The notes beneath the pieces were generated by a model. That model did not search any database. It was not told the origin of the DNA and worked only from the letters and a program-made list of their open reading frames with translations. Below, one piece after another: positions 7,583 to 16,731 of a stretch of DNA of 64,000 nucleotides; the stretch's first letter is position 1, and each line of letters opens with the position of its first letter. The translations under genes were made by a program, and so were the position numbers. This stretch comes from Alistipes senegalensis JC50 (GTDB lineage: Bacteria > Bacteroidota > Bacteroidia > Bacteroidales > Rikenellaceae): contig NZ_CP102252.1 in assembly GCF_025145645.1 (NCBI RefSeq), positions 3,720,001-3,784,000 on the forward strand, in the 5' to 3' direction.

Positions 7583-8524
7583 ATGAAACGGTTGATTTTA
7601 CTTGCCGCGCTATGGATTGCGACGACGGCCGGCGCACAGGAGATCCGAAAGGAGACTTTCGCCTATGCCGTCCGCGAGTCGGATACGCTGAGGCTGGACC
7701 GCTATGCCGCCCTCACGCCCGACAGTCGGAAAAGACCCTGCCTGATGTTTCTCTTCGGCGGCGGTTTTATGACCGGAACGCGGGATAACCGCCGTTTCCG
7801 GCCCTTCTTCGACTACTACGCCCGCAAGGGTTTCGTCGTCGTTTCGATCGACTACCGGCTGGGGATGAAGCGGGCGAAAGCGGCCGGCCTGCTCGATGAG
7901 GCTCATTTCGCGCAGGCGCTGGATTCGACGCTCTCGATGGCGATGGAGGACCTCTACGACGCTACGGCCTATGTCTGCGAACGCATGTCCGATGTCGATC
8001 CCACCCGAATCGTAACGTGCGGATCGAGCGCCGGGGCCATCACGGTCCTGATGGGCGAATACGGACTGTGCAACGGTCATCCGCTGACCCGCGGCAAGTT
8101 CGGTCGGGACTTCGGCTACGCCGGGGTCATCGCCTTCGCGGGGGCTGTTTGCGATCGCCGGGATACGCTGCGCTGGGACCGCGATCCTGCACCGATGATG
8201 CTTTTCCACGGCGACGCCGACCGCAACGTTCCCTACGGCAAGATCGGCTTTGATGGGGTGTGGCTCTTCGGATCGGAAAGCATCGCCGAAGATCTCGCGC
8301 ACCGCGGAATTCCGTATTGGTTCCATTCCGTGTCCGACACCGATCATTCGATGGCGTGGCGGCCGATGCGGGAAAACCGTGCGGAGATCGACGCATTCCT
8401 CGAAAAACTGGTCTTCGGCGGACAGCGGCAGGCGGTCGAAACCCGCATAAGGCCGCTCGACACTCCCCGGAAGCCGAAAGACTTCAAGATCGCCGACTAC
8501 ATCGACGCCAACTACGGCCACTAA
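7583..8524 (+). CDS. Secreted alpha/beta-hydrolase (esterase-like)
   Basis: 313 residues with a signal peptide (residues 1-18, ends TTAGAQ). The core is an alpha/beta-hydrolase: oxyanion-hole region LFGGGFMTG near residues 57-65, nucleophile elbow CGSSAGA near 152-158, a later Asp in FHGDADRNVP, and a His in SDTDHSMAW. All parts of a Ser-Asp-His triad are therefore present. The arrangement resembles carboxylesterases or the lipase/esterase branch that deacylates glycans, but no substrate is indicated. It is the last gene of the glyA run and is followed by a terminator. Confidence 0.78.
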   Translation: MKRLILLAALWIATTAGAQEIRKETFAYAVRESDTLRLDRYAALTPDSRKRPCLMFLFGGGFMTGTRDNRRFRPFFDYYARKGFVVVSIDYRLGMKRAKAAGLLDEAHFAQALDSTLSMAMEDLYDATAYVCERMSDVDPTRIVTCGSSAGAITVLMGEYGLCNGHPLTRGKFGRDFGYAGVIAFAGAVCDRRDTLRWDRDPAPMMLFHGDADRNVPYGKIGFDGVWLFGSESIAEDLAHRGIPYWFHSVSDTDHSMAWRPMRENRAEIDAFLEKLVFGGQRQAVETRIRPLDTPRKPKDFKIADYIDANYGH

Positions 8525-8543
8525 AGCGCCTCCCGGCGCATGA

Positions 8544-8580
8544 AAAATCCGCAGTCCTCTTTCCGAAGACTGCGGATTTT
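8544..8580. terminator. Bidirectional terminator between hydrolase and glmS
   Basis: Perfect 13-bp stem (8544-8556 with 8568-8580) with A-run on the left and T-run on the right. It lies between two convergent 3' ends and can serve both. Confidence 0.85.
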
Positions 8581-8600
8581 TTCGTCGCCCGGACGGAGAT

Positions 8601-10445
8601 TCACTCCACGGTCACCGATTTGGCGAGGTTGCGGGGCTGATCGACGTTACGGCCCTTGTAAACCGCAATGTAATAGGCCAGCAATTGCAACGGCACCGAT
8701 ACTACGACCGGCATGAGACATTCGGCGATGACCGGAACCTCGATCACGTAATCCGCCGAACGGCGCACCTGCTGGTCGTCACGGGCGACGACGGCGATGA
8801 TCTTGCCGCCCCGGGCCCGAATCTCCTCGATATTCGAGGCGCTCTTTTCGTAAGTGTGATCCGGCGTGGCGATGGCTACGGTAGGCATTTCGGCGTCGAT
8901 CAGCGCGATGGGGCCGTGCTTCATCTCGGCGGCGGGGTAGCCCTCGGCGTGAATGTAGGAGATCTCTTTGAGTTTCAAGGCGCCCTCCAAAGCCGTAGGG
9001 TAGTTGTATCCGCGGCCCAGGTAGATGAAATTGTGGGCGTAGGTGAATATCTTCGCCAGGTCGGCGACCTGCGGCGCGACCTTCAACACCTCCTCCAACG
9101 TTTCGGGCAGGTGGAGCAGGGCGCTCGAAACTTCGTGGTAATATGCGTCCGAAACAGTTCCCTTTTCGCGACCCACGGCCAGCGCCAGCATCGCCATCAC
9201 GGTCACCTGCCCGGTGAAAGCCTTCGTCGAGGCGACGCCGATTTCGGGACCTACATGGATATAGGCCCCCGAATCCGTCGCCCGGGCGATGGACGATCCC
9301 ACGACATTGCAGATACCGAAGACGAAAGCCCCGGCCTTGCGGGCCAGCTCCACGGCGGCCAGCGTGTCGGCCGTCTCTCCCGACTGCGACACGGCGATCA
9401 CGATGTCGTCCTCGCGGATGATGGGGTTGCGGTAGCGGAACTCCGAGGCGTATTCCACCTCGACCGGGATGCGGCAGATCGACTCGATGAGGTGTTCGCC
9501 GATCAGCGAGGCGTGCCACGAGGTGCCGCACGCCACGAAGATGATGCGCCGGGCGGCGAGGAATTTGTCGCGGTGGTCGATCACTCCCGAGAGCTTCACC
9601 TCGCACGTGTCGGGATTGATGCGCCCGCGGATGCAGTCCACGAGCGTCGAGGGCTGTTCGTAAATCTCCTTGAGCATGAAATGGGGATAGCCGCCCTTTT
9701 CGAGCTGCGAGATGGAGAGCTGGAGCTTGCGGATGTCGATCTTCCCCTCGTGGTTGTCCAGCGTCACGACTTTCAGGGGTTTGTCGCGTTCGATCACGGC
9801 GATCTCCCCGTCGCCCACATAGACGAAATCCTGCGTGTATTCGATGATCGACGCGGCGTCGGACGAGAGGAAATACTCGCCCTCGCCGATGCCCACGACC
9901 ATCGGACTGCTCTGCCGTGCGGCGATGATCCGGTCGGTGTTTCCCTTCTCGACGACGGCGATGGCATAGGCCCCGACCACCTGACGGAGCGCCTGCTGCA
10001 CGGCTTCGAACAGCGTGCAGCCGTTCGTCCGGCGGACGTATTCGATCAGATTCACCAGCACTTCCGAATCGGTGCTGCTGCGGAACGTGTAGCCGTTCTC
10101 GACGAGCGCGTCTTTCAGTACGCGGTAGTTTTCGATGATGCCGTTGTGTATCAGGGCGATCTGCTCCGATTCGGAGTAGTGGGGATGGGCGTTGGCGTCG
10201 TTCGGAACCCCGTGCGTGGCCCAGCGCGTGTGGGCGATGCCGATGGTTCCGCCGAGGTCCTTGCCTTCGAGGAAGTGTTCCAGGTCCGAGACCTTGCCTT
10301 TGCATTTGAAAACGTGAAGGGCCCCCGTCGCATTGACCAGCGCGATGCCCGCGCTGTCGTAACCCCGGTATTCGAGGCGGTGCAGACCCTTCACCAGAAT
10401 CGGGCAGGCGTCACGCCGGCCGACATATCCTACAATTCCGCACAT
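8601..10445 (-). CDS. glmS: Glutamine-fructose-6-phosphate aminotransferase
   Basis: 614 residues, full length. It begins MCGIVGYVG, giving the N-terminal Cys2 nucleophile of the class-II glutaminase domain. Two SIS sugar-isomerase domains follow, with motifs CGTSWHA, SQSGETADT and the C-terminal NLAKSVTVE. It makes glucosamine-6-phosphate, the first step towards UDP-GlcNAc for peptidoglycan and lipid A. It is separated by a terminator from the glmM operon upstream on the same strand, so the two pathway genes are close but not in one transcript. No glmS ribozyme-like leader is apparent in the roughly 60 bp upstream. Confidence 0.97.
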   Translation of the reverse strand: MCGIVGYVGRRDACPILVKGLHRLEYRGYDSAGIALVNATGALHVFKCKGKVSDLEHFLEGKDLGGTIGIAHTRWATHGVPNDANAHPHYSESEQIALIHNGIIENYRVLKDALVENGYTFRSSTDSEVLVNLIEYVRRTNGCTLFEAVQQALRQVVGAYAIAVVEKGNTDRIIAARQSSPMVVGIGEGEYFLSSDAASIIEYTQDFVYVGDGEIAVIERDKPLKVVTLDNHEGKIDIRKLQLSISQLEKGGYPHFMLKEIYEQPSTLVDCIRGRINPDTCEVKLSGVIDHRDKFLAARRIIFVACGTSWHASLIGEHLIESICRIPVEVEYASEFRYRNPIIREDDIVIAVSQSGETADTLAAVELARKAGAFVFGICNVVGSSIARATDSGAYIHVGPEIGVASTKAFTGQVTVMAMLALAVGREKGTVSDAYYHEVSSALLHLPETLEEVLKVAPQVADLAKIFTYAHNFIYLGRGYNYPTALEGALKLKEISYIHAEGYPAAEMKHGPIALIDAEMPTVAIATPDHTYEKSASNIEEIRARGGKIIAVVARDDQQVRRSADYVIEVPVIAECLMPVVVSVPLQLLAYYIAVYKGRNVDQPRNLAKSVTVE

Positions 10446-10507
10446 CTGTTTTTTTCGTTTTGTCCGGGATAAAAATAGTAAAATATTTTACGAATACCGG
10501 CAAAAAG

Positions 10508-10531
10508 AGGGCGGGAATTTACACCCGCCCT
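10508..10531 (-). terminator. Terminator of the glmM-suhB operon
   Basis: AGGGCGGG (10508-10515) pairs with CCCGCCCT (10524-10531), followed on the minus strand by CTTTTTG. It lies 37 bp past the suhB stop and upstream of glmS. Confidence 0.8.
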
Positions 10532-10567
10532 GTCGATTTTTTGGAAACAAAACTGTTTTTCAATCGG

Positions 10568-11350
10568 TTACCTGACGTATTTCCGAATCTCCTCCACGAT
10601 TGCGGCATTGCCCGCTACGATCGAGATGCCGCGGTCGCGGCGGAGTTCGCAGACGACGCCTCCAGCCTCCCGCAGAATCAGTTCGGCGGCGCAGATGTCC
10701 CATTCGTGGAGCGCCAGCTCCCAATAGCCGTCCAGCAGTCCCGCGGCGACGCAGCTGATGTCGTAGGCCGCCGCTCCCAGCCGCCGGACATCCCGCACGT
10801 AGGGGATGATCCGGGCGATGTTGTCGCTGTTGTTGTCCGGATTCACGTCCTTGTCGTAGGGAAACCCCGTGGCGATCACCGATGTGGCGAGCGTCCGTTT
10901 CTCCCCGACGCGAATGCGTTCGGGCTCCCGCGAAGCGTATTGCAGATGCGCTCCGCCGCCCTTTACGGCGGTGAACAACTCTCCCAAATACGGGGCATAG
11001 ACTACGCCCACGACCGTTTCGCCCTTGTGTTGCAGGGCGATCGAGACCGCGAAAACGGGCAGTCCCTGACTGTAATTGGTCGTACCGTCCAACGGATCGA
11101 CCACCCAGCGCCAGTCGCTCTCCGCACAGCCGCGGCTGCCACCCTCCTCGCCCAGAATGGCGTGGTCGGGATAGCGCTCCGCGATCATCCCGGCGATCAG
11201 TTCTTCGCTCTCCTTGTCAGCGCGCGTCACCACGTCATAGACGTTGGATTTGGTCCGCACGGCGAGTTCGTCGCCCCGGAAATAGGCGAGCTGTATCTTC
11301 CCGGCCTCCCGGGCCATCCCCACGGCAAATTCCAGCAGTTCGTCGTACAT
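10568..11350 (-). CDS. suhB: Inositol monophosphatase family protein
   Basis: 260 residues. Metal-binding motifs of the family are intact: GEEGG (Glu68/Glu69), WVVDPLDGTTNY (Asp85, Asp88) and a late HEWDICAAELIL that supplies the last Asp. Such enzymes dephosphorylate myo-inositol-1-phosphate; some homologues instead act on fructose-1,6-bisphosphate, 3'-phosphoadenosine phosphates or assist rRNA transcription, so the physiological substrate is open. It is 6 bp downstream of the M20 dipeptidase and is the last gene of the glmM operon. Confidence 0.88.
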   Translation of the reverse strand: MYDELLEFAVGMAREAGKIQLAYFRGDELAVRTKSNVYDVVTRADKESEELIAGMIAERYPDHAILGEEGGSRGCAESDWRWVVDPLDGTTNYSQGLPVFAVSIALQHKGETVVGVVYAPYLGELFTAVKGGGAHLQYASREPERIRVGEKRTLATSVIATGFPYDKDVNPDNNSDNIARIIPYVRDVRRLGAAAYDISCVAAGLLDGYWELALHEWDICAAELILREAGGVVCELRRDRGISIVAGNAAIVEEIRKYVR

Positions 11351-11356
11351 CGGCTG

Positions 11357-12721
11357 TCAGCTTTCGGCGAAATACTTGTAAAACAGCGGAATGGTCTCCA
11401 CGCCCTTGTCAAACTGTTCGAGTCCGTAACTCTCGTTCGGCGAGTGGATGGCGTCCTCGGCCAGCCCGAATCCGATCAGGATCGACTTGATGCCCAGAAT
11501 CGACTCGAACCCGCTGATGATCGGAATCGAACCGCCCGAATAGAAGGGCAGGGGCTTTTTGCCGAAGGTCGCTTCGACGGCCTTTTCTGCCGCCTTGTAG
11601 GCCGGCATATCGGTCGGGGAGACGTAGGGCATGCCGCCGTGAAGCGCCTTCACCGTCACTTTCACGCTCTTGGGCGCAATGGCGTTGAAATGCTTTTCGA
11701 AGAGCTCCGAAATCTTGCGGTAGTCCTGGTTCGGGACCAGGCGCATCGAAATCTTGGCCGAGGCTTTCGCGGGGATCACCGTCTTGGTGCCTTCACCTGT
11801 GTAGCCGCCCCAGATGCCGTTGACATCGAGCGACGGACGCACACCCGTGCGTTCCAGCGTCGTGTAGCCCGCTTCGCCCTCCACATCGCCGATTTCCAGC
11901 GATTTTTTATAGTTTTCCATATCGAACGGTGCCTTGTTGAACGCCTCGCGCTCCCCGGGCGTCAGTTCGCGCACATCGTCGTAGAAGCCGGGGATCGTCA
12001 CACGGCCGCTATCGTCTATCAGACTGGCCACCAGCCGCGTCAGCACGTTGGCCGGATTGGCCACAGCACCGCCGAAGAGCCCCGAGTGGAGGTCCTTGTT
12101 CGGCCCCGTCACTTCAACCTCCATGTAAGCCAACCCGCGCAAACCGCATGTGATAGAGGGCGTTTGCATCGAGATCATCGAGGTGTCCGACACCAATATA
12201 ATATCGGCTGCGAGCATCTCCTTGTTCTGCTCGCAGAAGCCGTAAAGGCTCGGCGAACCGATCTCCTCCTCGCCTTCCAGCATGAATTTGACGTTGCAGG
12301 GCAGCGTGTCCGTGGCACACATCGCCTCGAAAGCCTTGGCGTGCATCCACAACTGGCCCTTGTCGTCGTCCGCTCCGCGGCCCCAGATGCGGCCCTCCTT
12401 GATGACGGGCTCGAACGGCTCCGTGCGCCACTCGCCGCGCGGGTCCACGGGCATCACGTCGTAGTGGCCATAGACCAGCATCGTTTTGGCCTTCGGATCG
12501 ACGATCTTTTCGGCATAAACCACCGGATTGCCCTCCGTGGGCAGTACATCGGCACGGTCGGCGCCGGCCTTGGCAAGCGCCGCGGCGAGGAACTCCGCGC
12601 AACGCTGCATGTCGGGTTTGTGTTCGCTCTGCGCGCTGATCGACGGAATACGCAGAAGATCGAACAACCCGCTAATAAACCGTTCCTTATTCTCCTTTAT
12701 ATAAACTTTTGCTTTATCCAT
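11357..12721 (-). CDS. M20-family dipeptidase
   Basis: 454 residues. Zinc ligands of the M20 fold are visible: YGHYDVMPVDP, GRGADDDKGQ, EGEEEIGSPS, LVSDTS and the C-terminal IHSPNESY. The central lid or dimerisation domain is present. The subgroup resembles carnosinase/PepV-type dipeptidases acting on small peptides in the cytoplasm; there is no signal peptide. It starts 4 bp after the NlpE-like gene, so it belongs to the glmM operon, but no functional link with amino-sugar metabolism is evident. Confidence 0.92.
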   Translation of the reverse strand: MDKAKVYIKENKERFISGLFDLLRIPSISAQSEHKPDMQRCAEFLAAALAKAGADRADVLPTEGNPVVYAEKIVDPKAKTMLVYGHYDVMPVDPRGEWRTEPFEPVIKEGRIWGRGADDDKGQLWMHAKAFEAMCATDTLPCNVKFMLEGEEEIGSPSLYGFCEQNKEMLAADIILVSDTSMISMQTPSITCGLRGLAYMEVEVTGPNKDLHSGLFGGAVANPANVLTRLVASLIDDSGRVTIPGFYDDVRELTPGEREAFNKAPFDMENYKKSLEIGDVEGEAGYTTLERTGVRPSLDVNGIWGGYTGEGTKTVIPAKASAKISMRLVPNQDYRKISELFEKHFNAIAPKSVKVTVKALHGGMPYVSPTDMPAYKAAEKAVEATFGKKPLPFYSGGSIPIISGFESILGIKSILIGFGLAEDAIHSPNESYGLEQFDKGVETIPLFYKYFAES

Positions 12722-12725
12722 TCGC

Positions 12726-13169
12726 TTACTTGATTTTTTGCAATACGTAATTCTCCGCCAACGCTCCCGTGACGGGTTGTTTCTCGGCGTCGAGCATGCG
12801 CAGCCGGTTTTCCTCTACCTTGTAATACTCTTCCGATCCGTCGTCGAGCTGAGTCAGGGTCAGCAGATTTTCCTTGACGCTGAAAACGCCTTTTTCGTCG
12901 AACTCAGCGTCGCGGTCGATGTATTTCATGTGCAACTCGTATGTCCCGTCGGGATTGAGCGTCAGCGTCGTTTGGATTCCCGGGCAGTCCGCCGCCGGCA
13001 GGGTGCCTTCGTAGGTGCCCAGGTAGTCGAGCGACGTTTCGGCGGTGTGCATGTCGGGCGCCGCCGCGGTCGTAGTCTGCGTTTCGGCGGCAGTTTTCTT
13101 TTTCGGGGCGTTTCCGCCGCAGGCGACCAGCGCGAGGGCTGCGGCAAGGATCAATACGTTCTTTTTCAT
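12726..13169 (-). CDS. NlpE-like lipoprotein
   Basis: 147 residues. A lipobox LVAC places the lipidated Cys at residue 17, followed by a Lys/Thr-rich linker. The remaining domain has the NlpE N-terminal pattern YLGTYEGTLPAADCPGI and TLTLNPDGTYEL. In Enterobacteria NlpE signals surface contact and lipoprotein or copper stress to Cpx; no Cpx genes are seen here, so only the fold and outer-membrane anchoring are inferred. It lacks the second, OB-fold domain of E. coli NlpE. It sits 11 bp after glmM, a gene for envelope precursor synthesis. Confidence 0.8.
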   Translation of the reverse strand: MKKNVLILAAALALVACGGNAPKKKTAAETQTTTAAAPDMHTAETSLDYLGTYEGTLPAADCPGIQTTLTLNPDGTYELHMKYIDRDAEFDEKGVFSVKENLLTLTQLDDGSEEYYKVEENRLRMLDAEKQPVTGALAENYVLQKIK

Positions 13170-13180
13170 GGTCTTAGATA

Positions 13181-14569
13181 TTAGATATGACAGATTTCTT
13201 TGATTTCAGCAATGAACCGCTGCGCCAGCGCGTCGGCCTCGTCCATCGACTTGGCTTCGGTGTAGACGCGGATGATCGGCTCGGTGTTCGATTTGCGCAG
13301 GTGAACCCAGTTCTCCGGGAAGTCGATTTTTACGCCATCTATATCGTTCACGTTTTCACCCGCATAACGGGCCTTCACTTCACGCAGCACTTTATCCACG
13401 TCGATAGCCGGCGTCAATTCGATCTTGTTCTTCGAAGCGTAGTACGAAGGGTAGGTCGCACGCAGCTGGGTCATGGTCATTCCCTTCTTCGCCAGCCACG
13501 TCAAAAAGAGTGCCGTGCCCACCAGCGCATCGCGTCCGTAGTGCAGTTCGGGGTAGATGACTCCGCCGTTGCCCTCGCCGCCGATCACGGCGCCGACCTC
13601 CTTCATTTTCGTCACGACGTTGACCTCGCCGACAGCCGAAGCGTAGTATTTGCCTCCGTAACGTTCAGTAACGTCGCGCAGGGCCCGCGACGAGGAGAGG
13701 TTCGAGACCGTGTTGCCGGGCTTTTCGGAGAGGATGTAGTCGGCGACGGCCACCAGCGTGTATTCCTCGACGAACATCGAACCGTCTTCCGAAACGAATG
13801 CCAGCCGGTCCACGTCGGGATCGACCACGATGCCCACATCGGCCTTTTCGCGCACGATCACCTCCGAAATCTCCGTGAGATTCTGCGGCAGCGGCTCGGG
13901 GTTGTGGGCGAATTCGCCCGTCGGCTCGCAGTTCAGCTCCACGACCTCGCAGCCCAGCTCGCGCAGCAGCTTCGGCATGACGACTCCGCCCACCGAGTTC
14001 ACGGCATCGACTACCACCTTGAAACGGCGTTTGCGCACAGCTTCGGCATCGACCAGCGGCAGCGCCAGCACGCGGCGGATATGCTCGTCGTTGAAATCCT
14101 CGCGCGAAAGGACATGTCCGATAGCGTCGATCGCGGGGTAGTCGTAATCCTCCTCCTCGGACATGGCCAGCACCTGCTTGCCCTCGGCGTCGTTCAGGAA
14201 TTCGCCGTCGGAGTTCAGCAGTTTCAGGGCGTTCCATTGGCGGGGGTTGTGCGAGGCGGTGATGATGATACCGCCGTCGGCCTTTTTCGTGATGACCGCC
14301 ATTTCGGTTCCCGGGGTGGTGCACAACCCGACGTTGATGACATCGGCGCCGCAGGCCAGAAGGGTTCCTTCGACGAGATTCGAGACCATTTCGCCCGAAA
14401 TCCGGGCGTCGCGTCCTACGACTATGGTAAGTTTTTTGCCCGGTGTGCGGCGGGCGATCAGACGCACGTAGGCCGTGGTGAATTTCACGACATCGGGCGG
14501 CGTCAGATTCTCCCCCGCGGGGCCTCCGATAGTGCCCCGGATGCCCGAAATGGATTTGATAAGAGTCAT
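13181..14569 (-). CDS. glmM: Phosphoglucosamine mutase
   Basis: 462 residues. The active-site TASHNP motif puts the phosphorylated Ser at residue 106. The Mg-binding loop DPDVDR spans 250-255, and the C-terminal phosphate-binding loop contains RKSNTEP. It converts glucosamine-6-phosphate to glucosamine-1-phosphate, the step after GlmS. Family members can act as phosphomannomutases, but the nearby glmS supports GlmM. It is the first gene of a four-gene minus-strand operon. Confidence 0.9.
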   Translation of the reverse strand: MTLIKSISGIRGTIGGPAGENLTPPDVVKFTTAYVRLIARRTPGKKLTIVVGRDARISGEMVSNLVEGTLLACGADVINVGLCTTPGTEMAVITKKADGGIIITASHNPRQWNALKLLNSDGEFLNDAEGKQVLAMSEEEDYDYPAIDAIGHVLSREDFNDEHIRRVLALPLVDAEAVRKRRFKVVVDAVNSVGGVVMPKLLRELGCEVVELNCEPTGEFAHNPEPLPQNLTEISEVIVREKADVGIVVDPDVDRLAFVSEDGSMFVEEYTLVAVADYILSEKPGNTVSNLSSSRALRDVTERYGGKYYASAVGEVNVVTKMKEVGAVIGGEGNGGVIYPELHYGRDALVGTALFLTWLAKKGMTMTQLRATYPSYYASKNKIELTPAIDVDKVLREVKARYAGENVNDIDGVKIDFPENWVHLRKSNTEPIIRVYTEAKSMDEADALAQRFIAEIKEICHI

Positions 14570-14622
14570 GTTTTATTCGGTTTTGGATATACTTTATATT
14601 TATGAAAAATTAGCGTCGAAGT

Positions 14623-14653
14623 TTTGATATTCGAGGTAAATATATTACTTTTA
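14623..14653 (+). promoter_or_regulatory. Promoter of the uridine phosphorylase-dnaN run
   Basis: TTTG (14623-14626), 19 bp, then TACTTTTA (14646-14653), 31 bp before the ATG at 14685. The spacing fits a Bacteroidetes promoter and the -7 box has one mismatch. Confidence 0.6.
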
Positions 14654-14684
14654 TGCCAATTATGGAAATTAAAAAACGACAATT

Positions 14685-15563
14685 ATGAGGACGATTCCCG
14701 CTTCCGAATTGATAATCAACGACGACGGTTCGATATTCCATCTCCACCTGCTTCCCGAGCAGCTGGCCGACACCGTGATATTGGTCGGCGATCCCGGCCG
14801 AGTGGCCCTCGTGGCCGGATTTTTCGACACGAAGGAGTGCGAAGTGGCGAACCGCGAATTCAAGACCGTGACGGGGACCTACAAAGGCAAGCGCATGACG
14901 GTCCTTTCGACCGGCATCGGCATCGGCAATATCGACATCTGCGTCACGGAGCTCGATGCGCTGGCCAACGTCGATTTCGCCACGCGGCAGGAGAAGGCCG
15001 TGAAAAAACAGCTTACGCTGGTCCGCCTCGGCACCTCGGGGGCCATTCAGCCCGACATCAAGGTCGGTGAATTCGTCTTTTCGCGCACCTCGTGCGGTTT
15101 CGACGGTCTGCTGAGCTACTACAAGGGCCGCGACGCAGTCTGCGATCTGGCGCTCGAAGAGGCTTTCGTAAAGCACACGGGCTGGTACGAGAAGATGCCG
15201 CGACCCTATTTCGTCGATGCCGACAAGACGCTTTTCGAGCATTTCAGCGACGTTACGCGCGAGGGCATCACCATCGCCGCCCCGGGCTTTTACGCCCCGC
15301 AGGGCCGCTGGGTGCGTCTCGAACCGCACGACGCGCATCTGAACGAGAAGATCGAGTCGTTCGGCTACGAAGGCCGCCGCATCACCAATTTCGAAATGGA
15401 GGGTTCGGCGCTGGCCGGGCTCGCGGCGCTGATGGGCCACCGCGCCGCCACGATCTGCACGATCATCGCCCAGCGCATCGCGCAGGACGTGAACACGGAC
15501 TACAAACCGTTCGTGAAGGAGATGATCCGGACGGCCCTCGACAAACTGGCTATTTTAGAGTAA
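14685..15563 (+). CDS. udp: Uridine phosphorylase
   Basis: 292 residues of the nucleoside phosphorylase-I fold. It has VGDPGRV near residues 31-37 (phosphate site), STGIGIGNIDI near 74-84, LVRLGTSGAI near 111-120 and the specificity motif FEMEGSAL near 239-246. It cleaves uridine with phosphate to uracil and ribose-1-phosphate for pyrimidine salvage. At 292 residues it is longer than E. coli Udp, as in other Bacteroidetes versions. It begins a plus-strand run with 33 bp to dnaN. Purine specificity cannot be fully excluded. Confidence 0.85.
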   Translation: MRTIPASELIINDDGSIFHLHLLPEQLADTVILVGDPGRVALVAGFFDTKECEVANREFKTVTGTYKGKRMTVLSTGIGIGNIDICVTELDALANVDFATRQEKAVKKQLTLVRLGTSGAIQPDIKVGEFVFSRTSCGFDGLLSYYKGRDAVCDLALEEAFVKHTGWYEKMPRPYFVDADKTLFEHFSDVTREGITIAAPGFYAPQGRWVRLEPHDAHLNEKIESFGYEGRRITNFEMEGSALAGLAALMGHRAATICTIIAQRIAQDVNTDYKPFVKEMIRTALDKLAILE

Positions 15564-15596
15564 AAAACCATAAACAGAAAAAACAGAGAAAAACGT

Positions 15597-16721
15597 ATGA
15601 AATTTTCCGTATCAAGCTCGGCACTGCTTTCGCTCCTGGCCACCACCGGCAAGGTTATCAGCAATAAGAACACGCTTCCCATTCTGGACTACTTCCTGAT
15701 GGAACTCAACGGCAACACCCTGAAAGTCACGACTTCGGACCTCGAAACGACCCTGATCGGCTCGATCGAGGTGGACAGCGTGGAGAGCGAGGGCACGATC
15801 GCCGCGCCGGCCAAACTGATGCTCGACTCGCTGAAAGAGTTTCCCGAGCTGCCGCTCGTGATCGACGTTAACGACAAGAACTGGGAGATCAAGATCAACT
15901 GGAAGAGCGGTTCGCTCTCGATCCCCGGAGCCAGCGCCGTGAGCTATCCCGCCGTGCCGCAGCTGAGCGCCGAAAAGAAAGAGCTTTCGATGGACGTGGA
16001 CACGCTCGTCAACGGCATCAACAAAACCATCTTCGCCACGGCCGACGACGAACTGCGCCCCGTGATGAACGGCATCTATATCAATCTGGCGCCCAATGCG
16101 CTGACGTTCGTGGGCACCGACGCCCACAAGCTGGTGAAATACGAGTCCGAGACCCCCAACGAGGTGACTGCCTCGTTCATCCTGCCCAAGAAGCCCGCCA
16201 ACCTGCTGAAATCGGTGCTGCTGAAGGAGGACGACGCGATCGAGATGGCGTTCGATTCGAAGAATGCCCTGTTCAAGCTCAAGAGCCATACGCTCGTATG
16301 CCGCCTGATCGAGGGCAACTACCCGAACTACAACGCCGTGATCCCGGCCAACAACCCCAACAAGGTGCTGGTGGACCGCATCGAACTGGTCAACGGCATC
16401 AAGCGCGTGGCCGTCTGCTCGAATCCCACGACGAACCTCATCCGCATGGACATCGCCGACAACAAGATCAACCTCACGGCCCAGGACATCGACTTCTCGG
16501 TGTCGGCCAACGAGACGATTTCGTGCAGCTACGACGGTCAGCCCATTTCGATCGGCTTCAAATCGACGTTCCTCGTCGAGATCCTCTCGAACATGGAGAC
16601 CCCGACGGTGGTGGTGGAGCTGGCCGATTCGACCCGTGCCGGCGTCTTCAAGCCCGTATACGACGACAAGCAGTCGAGCGCGACGCTCATGCTGCTGATG
16701 CCGATGATGATCAACGCATAA
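15597..16721 (+). CDS. dnaN: DNA polymerase III beta sliding clamp
   Basis: 374 residues, the normal three-domain clamp length. It begins MKFSVSSSALLSLL, contains the conserved EGNYPNYNAVIP in the middle domain and ends in the signature LLMPMMI of the clamp C-terminus. It encircles DNA and tethers replicative polymerase. It is not adjacent to dnaA here. A DnaQ-like exonuclease follows after 10 bp, making a plausible replication pair. Confidence 0.97.
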   Translation: MKFSVSSSALLSLLATTGKVISNKNTLPILDYFLMELNGNTLKVTTSDLETTLIGSIEVDSVESEGTIAAPAKLMLDSLKEFPELPLVIDVNDKNWEIKINWKSGSLSIPGASAVSYPAVPQLSAEKKELSMDVDTLVNGINKTIFATADDELRPVMNGIYINLAPNALTFVGTDAHKLVKYESETPNEVTASFILPKKPANLLKSVLLKEDDAIEMAFDSKNALFKLKSHTLVCRLIEGNYPNYNAVIPANNPNKVLVDRIELVNGIKRVAVCSNPTTNLIRMDIADNKINLTAQDIDFSVSANETISCSYDGQPISIGFKSTFLVEILSNMETPTVVVELADSTRAGVFKPVYDDKQSSATLMLLMPMMINA

Positions 16722-16731
16722 CGGCGGCCAG

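Noticed and set aside
8500..8600. Possible glmS-type riboswitch or ribozyme
   Set aside because: This region is downstream of glmS; the upstream leader (10446-10507) is too short and AT-rich for the ribozyme, and no conserved core is present.
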